This document shows, one piece after another, positions 1-8,810 of a stretch of 64,000 nt of DNA. The position numbers and the translations under genes were made by a program. The stretch comes from Verrucomicrobiaceae bacterium (GTDB lineage Bacteria > Verrucomicrobiota > Verrucomicrobiia > Verrucomicrobiales > Verrucomicrobiaceae). Each line of letters starts with the position of its first letter. The stretch's first letter is position 1. Where the stretch lies: assembly GCA_027487315.1 (NCBI GenBank), contig JAIYDW010000107.1, positions 49,371-113,370 of the forward strand. The letters run 5' to 3'. The notes under the pieces were generated by a model. It ran no database searches and was not told the DNA's origin. It was given only the letters and a program-made list of their open reading frames with translations.

Positions 1-99
1 GAAGCCTCGCATTGGAAAAGGTGTATCCGATCAGCGACTCCAATGACGGCATAGTTTCAATCACGCTGGCAGCTCACTCAACACCGGAAAAACCAAAGA

Positions 100-176
100 T
101 GGGGTGATCGACGGGGCTCGAACCCGCGACAACCGGTACCACAAACCGGGGCTCTACCAACTGAGCTACGACCACC
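100..176 (-). tRNA. tRNA-His (anticodon GTG)
   Basis: Read on the minus strand, the sequence folds as a complete cloverleaf. The 7-bp acceptor stem is GTGGTCG/CGATCAC, the D arm is GCTC..GAGC, and the anticodon stem CCGGT/ACCGG carries loop TTGTGGT with anticodon GTG, followed by a T arm with TTCGAGC. An extra G sits at position -1 (base 176) opposite C73 (base 103), the identity element of histidine tRNAs, which supports the assignment. The 3' CCA is encoded (100-102). Confidence 0.95.
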
Positions 177-304
177 ATCTTGGGAAAGGGGAGAAACTAA
201 TAATCGCAAATCCCAACCGCGCCAGTGAAAAAAGAGCCCCTTCAAAGGCAACAAGTTTCCACAGCAAGGTTGAGAAACCGCCCTCCGAAACGTATCGTTC
301 TCGT

Positions 305-1456
305 ATGAAAGCCGTCCTCCTCGCCGCTCTGCTGGTCTCACCCCTCGTTTGCACCTGCTCCGCTTTCGCCCAAACCCGCGGCCAGCAACCGGAGCAACTC
401 ACCCCCGAACAGCAAGCCGAACAGGAACGCCAACTGCGCGCCTTTGCCGATCGTGGCGACGCCGATGCTCAATTCGAACTCGGCCTCCGCTTCCTCACCG
501 GCGAAGGCTTCAAGAAGGACGACAAAAAAGGCGTCGAATGGTTGGAGAAAGCCGCCAAAACCGGCCACCTCCGCGCCATGTACGTCTACGGCAGCCTCTT
601 CGAAGACGGCGTCACCTTGGAGAAGGATGTGCCCAAAGCCGTCGAATGGTATCAAAAAGCTGCCGACGGCGGTTTCGTCATGGCCCAGCACTCCGTCGCC
701 GTCGCCTACGAACTCGGACAAGGTGTGGAAAAGAATGTGAAAAAAGCCGCTGAATGGTTCGAGAAAGCCGCCTCCCAAAACTACCCGCCCTCCATGGCCG
801 CGCTCGGCTCCAAACTCGAAAAAGGCGATGGCGTACCCAAGGACACCGCCCGCGCCGCCCTTCTCTTCTTCAAAGCCTCCAAACAAGAATTCGAACCCGC
901 CATGGCCCGCATGGCCCACATGTACTACACCGGCACCGGCGTCCCTCTGGATTACCGCCGCTCCTTCGGTTGGTACCAACGCGCCGCCCGCACCGGCGAC
1001 GCCTGGTCCGCCAACGACCTCGCCTGGTTCCTTTCCACCTGTCCTGACGAATCCCTTCACAATGGCGAGCAAGCCGTCCTCATCGCCAAAGAAGCCCTCA
1101 AAATCCTTGCTGAATCCGGCAGCGAAGAACGCCATGAAATGATCGACACCGTCGCCGCCGCCCACGCTCGCAACGGCGAATACGGCGAAGCCGTTCTCTG
1201 GCAGCAAAAAGCCATCTCCCTCCTCGCCGAAGACAAAGACGTCACCCCCGAACAACGCGAGAGCCTCAAACAAGAATTCGAAACCCGCCTCAAACTCTAC
1301 CGCAAACAAAGCCCCTATACCGAGCCCGAAGCCGAAGGCGAAAAAGACGCCCAACCCCTCCCACAGGACACCATCCTCCAGGACGAAGGCATCCCCGAAG
1401 GCCCACCCCCCAGCAAAAAAGCCCCCGGCAAAAAACCCCGCGGCACCGTGGTCTGA
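305..1456 (+). CDS. Secreted Sel1-repeat protein
   Basis: 383-residue protein with a signal peptide (hydrophobic stretch then SAFAQ, about residues 1-25). From about residue 52 there are five consecutive 36-residue Sel1-like repeats (pattern A..LG....G.GV..D...A..W..KAA..G), followed by a TPR-like helical stretch and a charged, proline-rich C-terminus ending in a Lys/Pro tail. Sel1/TPR solenoids usually act as protein-interaction scaffolds in the periplasm or at the cell surface; the partner is unknown. The frame stays open upstream to base 104, but that would overlap the tRNA gene. The ATG at 305 places the signal peptide at the N-terminus and is the better start. It stands alone between tRNA-His and a glycosyltransferase. 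Confidence 0.85.
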   Translation: MKAVLLAALLVSPLVCTCSAFAQTRGQQPEQLTPEQQAEQERQLRAFADRGDADAQFELGLRFLTGEGFKKDDKKGVEWLEKAAKTGHLRAMYVYGSLFEDGVTLEKDVPKAVEWYQKAADGGFVMAQHSVAVAYELGQGVEKNVKKAAEWFEKAASQNYPPSMAALGSKLEKGDGVPKDTARAALLFFKASKQEFEPAMARMAHMYYTGTGVPLDYRRSFGWYQRAARTGDAWSANDLAWFLSTCPDESLHNGEQAVLIAKEALKILAESGSEERHEMIDTVAAAHARNGEYGEAVLWQQKAISLLAEDKDVTPEQRESLKQEFETRLKLYRKQSPYTEPEAEGEKDAQPLPQDTILQDEGIPEGPPPSKKAPGKKPRGTVV

Positions 1457-1526
1457 TCCAGCTTGGCCTGAATAGCCCACTAAGACTTCGCGTCAGAGTC
1501 TCCACCATCGCTCCCTGGCTGCGCAC

Positions 1527-4094
1527 TTGTGTTTGCACCCAGAATGCGGCATGGCTCTATCGCTCAGCATGAACGCCTCGCCGGACTCCGCCTCCATCTT
1601 CCCCCCGACACCCAACAGTGTCCCATTGGCGGTGCGGCCTGCAGGCAAATTCTTCAACCTGGCCGATGATTCAACCTGGTGGATGAACGGCATCACCTAC
1701 GGTCCCTTTCCTCCCAATCCCGCCGGCGAACCCTTCCCCGAAACCGAACGCCTGGAGTCCGATCTGCGCATGATCGCCACCCTCGGCTTCAATACCCTCC
1801 GCATCTACTCACCGCCCACCCCCACCCTCCGCAGCGCCGCCCAAAAAAACGGCCTTCGCCTCCTCGTCACTTTGACCTGGACCGATCACGTCGACTTCCT
1901 CTCCGACGGCTCCCAAGTCGCCGCCATCCTCGACACCATCACCAAACAAGCCTGCGATCTCGCCGGAGATCCCACCATCGCCGCCATCCTCGTCGGCAAT
2001 GAAATCGACAAAGGCCTCGTCCGCTGGATGGGACCCCGCCGTGTCCAACACTTCCTCGAACGCCTCATCGCCACCGTGCGCCGCGCCGCGCCCGGCATCC
2101 CCTGCGGCTACGCCACCTATCCCTCCACCGGCTACCTCATGCCGCGCACCGCCGACTTCTTCGCGGTGAACATCTACCTCGAAGATCCCGCCGCCCTCTC
2201 CGCCTACCTCCACGGCCTGCAAAACCTCGCTGGCAACAAGCCCCTCCTGATCACCGAGTTCGGTCTCGACGTCAAAACCCACGGTGTCGAAAAACAAGCC
2301 GAAGTCATGCGCTGGCAGCGCCAAGTCGCTCTCGATGCCGGCACCGCCGGCAGCATCTGGTTCGCCTTCACCGACGAATGGTACCGCGGTGGCCGACTCG
2401 TCACCGACTGGCAATTCGGCATCGTCGCCGCCGGACGCCAACCCCGCCCCGTTTGCGCCCTCCTCGCCAACGTGCCGCGCCGCCTCGATCCTCCCATCGA
2501 TTCCCTCTCCATCTCCGTCATCGTCTGCACCCGCAACGGCTCCAAAACCCTCCCCGCCTGCCTGGAGTCCATCAAACGCCTGCGCTACCTCAAATTCGAA
2601 GTCCTCGTCATCGATGACGGCTCCACCGATGCCGTCCCGGACATCATCAAAGCCTACCCCACCGTGCGCGCCTTCCGTCAGGAACCCGCAGGCCTCAGCG
2701 CCGCGCGCAACCTCGGCATGAAGGAGGCCCGCGGCACCTTGCTCGCCTACACCGACGACGACTGCATGGTTCACCCCGACTGGTTGATCCATCTCGCCCG
2801 CGCCTTCACCTGCGATGAAAAAGTCGTCGCCGCCGGCGGTCCCAACATCCCTCCGCCCCCTCGCAACGGCACCGAATCCGTCGTCGCCGCCGCACCCGGT
2901 TCACCCGCCCACGTCCTCCTCAACGACACCGAGGCCGAACACCTCCCCGGCTGCAACCTCGCCATTCGCAAAACCGCCCTCGAAGCCATCGGCGGCTTCC
3001 GTCCCGTCTTCACCACCGCCGGCGACGACGTCGACATCTGTTGGCGCCTCCGCGAAGCCGGCGGCACCCTCAAATACGTCCCCGGTGCTATGGTCTGGCA
3101 CCACCGCCGCTTCACCGTCAGCGCCTACTTGCGCCAGCAGCGCGGTTATGGCCGCGCCGAATCCCTGCTCATGAAAGAGCACCCCGCACGCTTCGGTCCG
3201 TTCGGCGGCGCTCGCTGGCGCGGTTGCATCTACGGCGACTCCCTTCCCGTCAACGACCCCGCTGAAGGCGCCGTCTACTTTGGCCCTTTCGGCAACGCTC
3301 CCTTCCAGGGCATCTACCGCCAAGCCACCGGCTACCTGGTCGAGTGGGCTTCCGGATTGCTCTGGCCCGCCCTCGCCGTCGTCGCCTGCTGCTTCCGCCA
3401 GTTCGAAATCGCCACCGCCATCGCCCTGCTCGCGCTGGTTGCCGCCGCCGTCCGCCTGTATCGCCTGCCACCTCCCCCCTTCACCTTGAGCTGGCTTCAA
3501 GAGTCGCTCTTGCTCGCCCTCTGCTTCGTACAACCCCTCGTTCGCGAAGCCGCCCGCGTCTGGGGCATGATCCGCCTCGGCGCTCGTCCCGGCGGAGCCC
3601 CCACTCAGGTCGAACATCCTCTCCCCCCACCGCCGCCGCAAAAATGGGCCCTCCCCATCAGCGAACTCGAATTCTGGAGCGACTCCAGCGCCGACCGCCA
3701 CCTCTGGCTGCCCGCTCTCCAAACCGAACTCCAAACCCTCAAACTCGCCGCCCGCCGCGACGACGGCTGGCGCCGCTTCGACTTCGAAGCCTATCCCAAA
3801 GCCGAGATCTCGCCTGCCGTCTTGAGCGTCACCGAATACCACGGCGGAGCCCGCTGTTTGACCCGCGTCCGACTCCTCCTCCGTTTCACCCCCGGTCTCC
3901 TCATCGCCATCCTCATGCTCCTCGCCTTGGAGACCGCGCTCTACTTCAACCCGCGACCCCGCCTCCACCTCCTCGGCCTCGGCAGCCTCATCACCACCGC
4001 CAGCCTCCTCGTCATCATCCCACCCCTTCTTCTGCGCCCCCTCCGCCGCGCCGCCCTCTCCGCCGCCACTCGCGCTGGCCTCAAACGCGTTTGA
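1527..4094 (+). CDS. Glycoside hydrolase-like domain fused to GT2 glycosyltransferase (membrane)
   Basis: 855-residue fusion. Residues about 40-310 resemble a clan-A (GH17/GH2-like) TIM barrel, with likely acid/base E159 (VGNEID) and nucleophile E244 (ITEFGLD). Residues about 325-590 form a GT2 catalytic domain (SVIVCTRNG near 327, VIDDGSTD, then TDDDC near 409 as the metal-binding DxD, and GDDVDICWR as the acceptor-side motif). Hydrophobic segments near 602-645 and 787-838 anchor the protein in the membrane. The closest architecture I know is Pseudomonas NdvB, a GH17 transglucosylase fused to a GT2 for beta-glucan synthesis, but this GT2 looks like a different subfamily. Starts at 1551 or 1569 would also keep the whole barrel, and no clear ribosome binding site decides. 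Likely role: synthesis and remodelling of an exported glycan; substrate unknown. Confidence 0.75.
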   Translation: MCLHPECGMALSLSMNASPDSASIFPPTPNSVPLAVRPAGKFFNLADDSTWWMNGITYGPFPPNPAGEPFPETERLESDLRMIATLGFNTLRIYSPPTPTLRSAAQKNGLRLLVTLTWTDHVDFLSDGSQVAAILDTITKQACDLAGDPTIAAILVGNEIDKGLVRWMGPRRVQHFLERLIATVRRAAPGIPCGYATYPSTGYLMPRTADFFAVNIYLEDPAALSAYLHGLQNLAGNKPLLITEFGLDVKTHGVEKQAEVMRWQRQVALDAGTAGSIWFAFTDEWYRGGRLVTDWQFGIVAAGRQPRPVCALLANVPRRLDPPIDSLSISVIVCTRNGSKTLPACLESIKRLRYLKFEVLVIDDGSTDAVPDIIKAYPTVRAFRQEPAGLSAARNLGMKEARGTLLAYTDDDCMVHPDWLIHLARAFTCDEKVVAAGGPNIPPPPRNGTESVVAAAPGSPAHVLLNDTEAEHLPGCNLAIRKTALEAIGGFRPVFTTAGDDVDICWRLREAGGTLKYVPGAMVWHHRRFTVSAYLRQQRGYGRAESLLMKEHPARFGPFGGARWRGCIYGDSLPVNDPAEGAVYFGPFGNAPFQGIYRQATGYLVEWASGLLWPALAVVACCFRQFEIATAIALLALVAAAVRLYRLPPPPFTLSWLQESLLLALCFVQPLVREAARVWGMIRLGARPGGAPTQVEHPLPPPPPQKWALPISELEFWSDSSADRHLWLPALQTELQTLKLAARRDDGWRRFDFEAYPKAEISPAVLSVTEYHGGARCLTRVRLLLRFTPGLLIAILMLLALETALYFNPRPRLHLLGLGSLITTASLLVIIPPLLLRPLRRAALSAATRAGLKRV

Positions 4095-4103
4095 TCCCTC
4101 TTC

Positions 4104-4484
4104 ATGATGAACCCCTCCGCCATCATCCGGCTCCTTCTCCTCTGCCTCCTGCTCGCCCCTCTCGCCTGCAACCGCGAACCCATCGAAGCCTCTTACGACG
4201 ACCTCGTCTGGAAGAACGATCTCTACCTCCTCGGCGGCAACCCCTTCACCGGCACCGCCCGCGCCCTGCATCCCAACGGCAAACCCAAAGCCGAATACCC
4301 CTTCGTCGAAGGCCGCTTCCACGGCATCGTCCGCGAGTGGTGGGAAAACGGCCAGCAATCCGTCGAAACCCACTTCGAAAACGGCCAACGCCACGGCAGC
4401 AACCGCTACTGGAACCCCGAAGGCAAACTCACCAAAGAACAAATCTACGACCACGACAAGTCCATCAGCGAGAAGCACTATTAG
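4104..4484 (+). CDS. MORN-repeat (YwqK-type) lipoprotein
   Basis: 126 residues. The N-terminus is a lipoprotein signal: a Leu-rich stretch then LAPLAC, with C22 as the acylation site. The rest consists of MORN-variant repeats (NPFTGTARALHPNGKPKAEYP, then GRFHGIVREWWENGQQ, HFENGQRHGSNRYWNPEGKL), the pattern databases often label YwqK-family antitoxin. A toxin partner is not evident. It follows the glycosyltransferase after 9 bp and may be co-transcribed. Its last codons are duplicated as decayed fragments at 5315-5365 and 5863-5978, and its stop codon abuts a copy of the dispersed palindromic element. Confidence 0.8.
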   Translation: MMNPSAIIRLLLLCLLLAPLACNREPIEASYDDLVWKNDLYLLGGNPFTGTARALHPNGKPKAEYPFVEGRFHGIVREWWENGQQSVETHFENGQRHGSNRYWNPEGKLTKEQIYDHDKSISEKHY

Positions 4485-4544
4485 ACCGGTTCTCGAAAAG
4501 AGTGTCATTGGGATCCGGCGAGCGCTGCGGTCTCAATGAGCGGC
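4484..4544 (+). repeat. Half-copy of dispersed palindromic element
   Basis: Starts inside the TAG stop of the MORN lipoprotein gene. It matches the left arm of the full element at 7423-7594 nearly base for base over about 45 bp (GACCGGTTCTCGAAAAGA, then TGTCATT and GATCCGGCGAGCGC). The right arm is missing. The remaining gap to 4704 shows no gene or clear promoter. Confidence 0.75.
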
Positions 4545-4704
4545 TAACGCAACCTGCCAGGCACTTTTACTCGCCAGCGGAGGATTTTCGAGCATTCTCC
4601 ATTGGCTGGCAGTTGGCCTGCACGCCGTCCTCACGCCTTTGCCGGCATGCTCGTGCAGGACCAAAACAACAACTGAACGACTTCGTTTCATCCCTCTCCG
4701 AATC

Positions 4705-5220
4705 ATGGGCATCCAGGAAAAAGTAAAACACGAACTCAAGGCGGTAATCTTGGTGACACTGTTCTTCGCCGCATGGCTGGGAGTCCTGACGGGCCTCAAG
4801 GTGCTCATTCTTGAGGACTATCAGATTCGTTTCGGCAGTATCTCAGCGGTGCTGATCGGCGCGTTGATCCTCGCGAAGGTCGTACTGATCTTGGAACACG
4901 TTTCGCTGGGCGGGTGGCTTCGGAAGCAACCCGTTTTGGTCGACGTGATCCTGCGCACCCTCCTCTATGCGCTCGGAACATTGGTGGTCCTTTTGTTGGA
5001 AAAGGCTTTCGAATCGCGGCATGAGCGTGGCGGAGTTGGCCCCGCCCTCATGAAAGTTTTCCAACACCGTGACATCCCGCACATTTGGGCGAACACCATT
5101 TGCGTGACGGGAGCCTTGCTTTTCTACAACCTGCTCTCCGCACTCAACCGCTACCTCGGAACGGGCGGGCTGGCCCGCGTTTTCCTAAACCCTCAAAAAG
5201 AAGATGCGCGCATCGACTAA
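4705..5220 (+). CDS. Small integral membrane protein, unknown function
   Basis: 171 residues with four predicted membrane helices (about 12-34, 42-65, 75-98 and 127-145) and a charged, cytoplasmic-looking loop around 100-125. I recognise no family. The frame is open further upstream to 4639, but those residues are basic and unlike the rest, and the ATG at 4705 (GIQEKVKHELKAV) gives a typical cytoplasmic N-terminus just before the first helix. It lies in the rearranged region between copies of the dispersed repeat. Confidence 0.65.
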   Translation: MGIQEKVKHELKAVILVTLFFAAWLGVLTGLKVLILEDYQIRFGSISAVLIGALILAKVVLILEHVSLGGWLRKQPVLVDVILRTLLYALGTLVVLLLEKAFESRHERGGVGPALMKVFQHRDIPHIWANTICVTGALLFYNLLSALNRYLGTGGLARVFLNPQKEDARID

Positions 5221-5242
5221 AACCAGCCCTCCTAGCCAGCGA

Positions 5243-5290
5243 GACCGCTTCCCGAAAAAATGGCCCTTTTGATCAAGCGGCTCCATTCGC
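5243..5290 (+). repeat. Degenerate copy of dispersed palindromic element
   Basis: GACCGCTTCCCGAAAAAATG, then a TTTTGATC block, aligns with the left arm at 7427-7465 (GACCGGTTCTCGAAAAGATTG, then TTTTGATCC). It is more diverged than the copy at 4484 and sits next to a decayed fragment of the lipoprotein gene tail. Confidence 0.5.
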
Positions 5291-5314
5291 AAGGAAGATT
5301 TCAAAAGCAAACGC

Positions 5315-5365
5315 ATCAAAGAACAATTCTACGACCACGACAAATCCATCAGCGAGAAGCACAAT
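5315..5365 (+). pseudogene. Fragment of MORN lipoprotein gene 3' end
   Basis: ATCAAAGAACAATTCTACGA and the bases after it match the last codons of the lipoprotein gene at 4430-4480 (encoding KEQIYDHDKSISEKH) with only a few mismatches. No start and no upstream part of the gene is present, so this is a gene relic left by duplication. Confidence 0.8.
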
Positions 5366-5393
5366 CAAAAAAGTTGCCCTATATTTTTGTTCC

Positions 5394-5813
5394 ATGAGCA
5401 CACCGAACGACGAACTCCAGTATCCTATTGCCGTCAGTCTTTATGACAGCGAGATTGACCGTCTGTACACCCGCCAGAGTCTCTATGTTGGTTTTCAGCT
5501 TGCCGCCATAGCTGGGTTTATCGCTTCTCTGGACAAGCTCACCGCACAACCCGTCGTCATGCGCATTGCCATCGGTTTGATGATCGTTCTGGCCATCATC
5601 ACCACACTGGTGACCCTCCGCGGGCTGCATTCTCACCAAACGCTGCTCAAGGTCATCGCCACTTTGGAGGCCCGTTCAGGTGGACGGCTCGACTTGCTGA
5701 ATCTCGGTCGATTGCATTCACGAACGCCCATTCACCTCAATTATTATTACGCCATGACCATGAACCTTGCTCTTGTTGCTACTTGGGTTTTGCTGCTAGT
5801 CACCCAAAGCTGA
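5394..5813 (+). CDS. Small membrane protein, unknown function
   Basis: 139 residues. A short soluble N-terminus (STPNDELQYPIAVSLYDSE) is followed by two adjacent hydrophobic helices (about 31-47 and 55-75) and a C-terminal one (about 118-137). I recognise no family. The frame stays open upstream to 5085, but that part overlaps the preceding gene in another frame and crosses the decayed lipoprotein fragment. The ATG at 5394, preceded by an AT-rich stretch (CCCTATATTTTTGTTCC), is therefore preferred. Confidence 0.6.
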   Translation: MSTPNDELQYPIAVSLYDSEIDRLYTRQSLYVGFQLAAIAGFIASLDKLTAQPVVMRIAIGLMIVLAIITTLVTLRGLHSHQTLLKVIATLEARSGGRLDLLNLGRLHSRTPIHLNYYYAMTMNLALVATWVLLLVTQS

Positions 5814-5862
5814 TTTTGCGTTTCGATGGGTTAAACGAGCGGCTTCTCATTGCATCGTCAAT

Positions 5863-5978
5863 GAGTGGTAGGGAAACGGCCAGCGCCACGGCAACAAACA
5901 CTACCATAACCTGAAGGCAAACTCACCAGAAAACAAGTCTACGACCACGACAGATCCATCAGTGAAAAGCACCAGTAA
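5863..5978 (+). pseudogene. Second relic of MORN lipoprotein gene 3' end
   Basis: Aligns with 4330-4484 of the intact gene: GAGTGGT..GGGAAACGGCCAGC, then CGCCACGGCAACAA, AAGGCAAACTCACCA and CTACGACCACGACA. It has internal deletions that break the frame and ends in a TAA where the intact gene has TAG. The original stop context is kept but no start is, so it is a decayed duplicate. Confidence 0.8.
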
Positions 5979-6058
5979 GCCCCTAAAGTCATAACCAATG
6001 AACAAAGGAACTTGTGGCGCGGGAAACAAGAGGTGAGTGATGGCGGCAACTCCGAGCC

Positions 6059-7402
6059 ATGAAACGCACCCTCTCTCTGCTGCTTGCCACAGTCACCCTG
6101 ACCTGCGCTCAAGACCGCGCTGCATTGGAAGAGCAACTCCGTTCTGCCATCCAAGAACAAAATGGCGCGCTTGATGAAATGCGCTGTCTTAGTGGTGGCG
6201 TGCAGGACAACCCCCTGGAAACCAGGGAGGAGCATCTTTAACACGCTCATTTTCGCAACGGTCTGGAGGTCGTCACGGAGGTGCATCGTGAAGATGGTGC
6301 CTTCTCGCAAAAAACCTACCACATCAAGGATGGGAACGTTTTTGCCATGCTCTTGGAAGCAAGGCAGCCTTGCCCCGATCCCGCCCAACATCGTGTCACT
6401 TTCACCGGTTACGGTTTCCACCAAGGCAGGCTCGTTTCCTGGAGTGTCAGTTCTCTTCGAATCGGTGCCGACGCTGAGCCCGACGAAAAACTTTTGGCCG
6501 AAGGTGAGCATGACCTTCCCATTCCACCTGGATTCGACGCGATGCAGAAATCCCTCAGTCGCCGGGCCTTCGACATCGCCCGGAACTTGCATCCGGCAGT
6601 GGCTGGCCACAGCTTGGCGGACTTCGTCGACGTTGGGCCACCGGGTGAAAAGCCCTTCGTAGCCACCACAGATTGGATGCCGGGTCCAGAGACGTTGACG
6701 ATTCCGATCCGTGTCTGGGACTTCGATTCCCCTGAATTATTGAGCTCGGATGGGCGTTTAGGGATTTCTTGGGGCTATGCAAAAGGCCCCGTGGACTGGT
6801 CCAATTTAAAGAATCCCGAAGACACCTCCGTCGGCTTCTCAGCCATTCACAATGAGAGCCGCCTGACGGACGCCCAAAATGATTATGACACATTCCTTCG
6901 CAATGTCGCCACCGGAGAAATTCTCGGCGCTCTGAAAGTCGGCCATCGCGGGAATTGCGCACGCTACAATCATCGTGAAATCGTTCCCTATTGGTCCCCT
7001 TCCCAAAAGGTGATCATCGTGCGGGAGACAGATCGCAACTGGGATGAAACAGTCCGCATCTGCTGGCTCAACGAGCAGAGTCAGATCAGCATCAATCAGG
7101 ATCTCCTTGGCCCGCTGGGAGATGCCGTTCTCGCCAAGGTCCACAAATCCAAGCACCCTGCCGCAGAAAACGCAGTGAATCAGGAAAACCTCCCCATCGC
7201 CATACGCGGAGTCGACATCGACGATGACGGTACCTTCCAAGCCAAAGTCACAGGCGACAACACCCGCCAAAATCCCCACTGGGGACCTTCCGATTTCTTT
7301 GAAGCCGTGGTGAGTGGCAAAATCACCGCCGCAAAGTCAGGTCCGTCTGCCAACGTCATGGTGGAAAGCATCCAACTAGCTCCCCCGGTGGAAGCACCGT
7401 GA
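6059..7402 (+). pseudogene. Secreted protein gene interrupted by an in-frame TAA
   Basis: The ATG at 6059 opens a frame with a signal peptide (KRTLSLLLATVTLTCAQ). After 60 codons it meets TAA at 6239-6241, then continues in exactly the same frame (HAHFRNGLEVVTEVHRED..) to a stop at 7400-7402. Joined, it would be a protein of about 447 residues. I do not recognise the family; the downstream part is acidic and soluble, without membrane segments. Either the gene is recently inactivated, the stop is a sequencing error, or the downstream 373 residues are made from the GTG at 6281, which would lack the export signal. The first explanation fits the decayed neighbourhood. Confidence 0.6.
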
Positions 7403-7422
7403 GGTGTGGGAAGAAATGAGCG

Positions 7423-7594
7423 ACTTGACCGGTTCTCGAAAAGATTGTCATTTTGATCCGGCGAGCGCAGCGGCCTCGGTGGCAAGGAAGTCGCGCAGCC
7501 CGCTATTCAATCAATAGCGGGCAAGCGGCCGACGCCGCCAATGAGGCCGCTCCGCCGCTGGGCAAGGTGACAAGCGTTTCGAGAGTCGGTCTAA
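7423..7594. repeat. Palindromic MITE/REP-like element with inner hairpin
   Basis: The 172-bp element has imperfect inverted arms of nearly 60 bp. The left arm reads ACTTGACCGGTTCTCGAAAA and onward; the reverse complement of the right arm reads ACTTAGACCGACTCTCGAAA and onward. Both continue through TTGTCA and AGCGGCCTC. The centre holds a perfect 10-bp hairpin GCCCGCTATT/AATAGCGGGC (7498-7522). Partial copies lie at 4484, 5243 and possibly 8811. There is no coding capacity and no obvious target-site duplication. The remaining gap, 7595-7818, shows no gene. Confidence 0.75.
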
Positions 7595-7818
7595 GTTGAC
7601 CTCAATATCATCCGCGCAGTTGGAGAAGTCGGGTATCATACCTATGGCGTAGGACTTTCGTCGGAGGGCAGGGGCTTCGAGAACCCAAACACCGTTCGTC
7701 CACGAATCCTCAGCTCCGTTATCGACACAGAGGTTGCGGGCTCTGATCCTATCGAGAGCACCGAAGCCGTCAGGGCTAACCCACTTGCCCTCTGACCCTT
7801 TTGGCCTACTCGTCTCAC

Positions 7819-8784
7819 ATGGACAGTCTGCCAACCCTTAGCCAAATCGAATCGGCAAAGGCACTCATCCGTCCCTTGATCCGTGAGACCCCCACCTATC
7901 GCTGGCCTTTGCTCGAGGCGGGATTCGGTTGCGAATTGTGGATTAAACACGAAAACCATACCCCCGTCGGCGCCTTCAAGATTCGGGGCGGTCTTGTCTA
8001 CATGCATGAATTGACGCGCCAGCAGCCTGACGTCTCTGGAGTCATCGCCGCCACGACAGGCAATCACGGCCAGTCCATCGCCTTCGCGGCCAAAGCCCAT
8101 AGTCTCCGCGCGGTCATTGTCGTACCGCACGGCAACAATCCCGAAAAAAACCGCGCCATGCGCTCCCTCGGAGCGGAGTTGATTGAGCACGGCCGGGAGT
8201 TTCAAGACGCCCTGGAGTTCTCCCGGGAACTCGCTGCTCAAGAAGGTCTTCACGCGGTTCCCTCGTTCCACCCCTGGCTCGTACGCGGTGTCGCGACCTA
8301 CGGGATGGAGCTTTTTCGATCCGTGGCCGATATTGATGCAGTCTTCGTTCCCATTGGCCTGGGCTCAGGCTTCTGCGGCGTCGTAGCCGCGCGCGAGGCC
8401 CTCGGTCTGAAAACAAAAATCATCGGCCTGGTGTCCGAACACGCGCCAGCCTACGCCCTGTCCTTTCAGCAACGTCATCCAATCGAGCAACCCAGCACCA
8501 CCAAAATCGCGGAAGGCGTTGCCTGCAAAACACCGAACCCCGAGGCGCTGGCTCAAGTGATATCCAATGCCCATGAAATCGTCACCGTGAATGATAACGA
8601 AGCCCTGCTAGCCATGCGCGAAATCCTCCAGGCAACCCACAATGTCGCCGAAGGCGCCGGCGCACTGGCTTATGCAGCACTTAAAAAGCAACGAGCTCAG
8701 TGGCAGAACCATCGAGTCGCCTGCGTGCTCACCGGTGGAAACGCCAGCCTTGAGATCCTACAGCACGCCCTCTCCGCCGCATAG
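7819..8784 (+). CDS. PLP-dependent threonine/serine dehydratase-like enzyme
   Basis: 321 residues of the fold-type II PLP family. The probable PLP lysine is K54 in the motif GAFKIRGG, the substrate/cofactor loop is ATTGNHGQS, the phosphate-binding loop is GLGSGFCGV, and a C-terminal TGGNAS motif is present. The length fits a catabolic dehydratase without a C-terminal regulatory ACT domain (biosynthetic IlvA is about 500 residues). The likely reaction is deamination of L-threonine or L-serine to a 2-keto acid plus ammonia; related enzymes act on other hydroxy-amino acids, so substrate is open. The ATG at 7819 is chosen over an upstream TTG at 7801 because homology begins just after it. It stands alone, with repeat remnants on both sides. 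Confidence 0.85.
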   Translation: MDSLPTLSQIESAKALIRPLIRETPTYRWPLLEAGFGCELWIKHENHTPVGAFKIRGGLVYMHELTRQQPDVSGVIAATTGNHGQSIAFAAKAHSLRAVIVVPHGNNPEKNRAMRSLGAELIEHGREFQDALEFSRELAAQEGLHAVPSFHPWLVRGVATYGMELFRSVADIDAVFVPIGLGSGFCGVVAAREALGLKTKIIGLVSEHAPAYALSFQQRHPIEQPSTTKIAEGVACKTPNPEALAQVISNAHEIVTVNDNEALLAMREILQATHNVAEGAGALAYAALKKQRAQWQNHRVACVLTGGNASLEILQHALSAA

Positions 8785-8810
8785 ATTGTTTTTCACCAAC
8801 CATGTCTGAA

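Noticed and set aside
104..304. Upstream extension of the Sel1 gene start
   Set aside because: It would overlap the tRNA-His gene and push the signal peptide 67 residues into the protein.
4104..4484. Toxin-antitoxin interpretation of the YwqK-type gene
   Set aside because: The label comes from family naming only. The protein is a lipoprotein with MORN repeats and no toxin gene is adjacent.
2901..4508. 535-codon minus-strand frame
   Set aside because: Shadow of the GT2 domain and lipoprotein genes with a Gly/Glu/Val-rich product.
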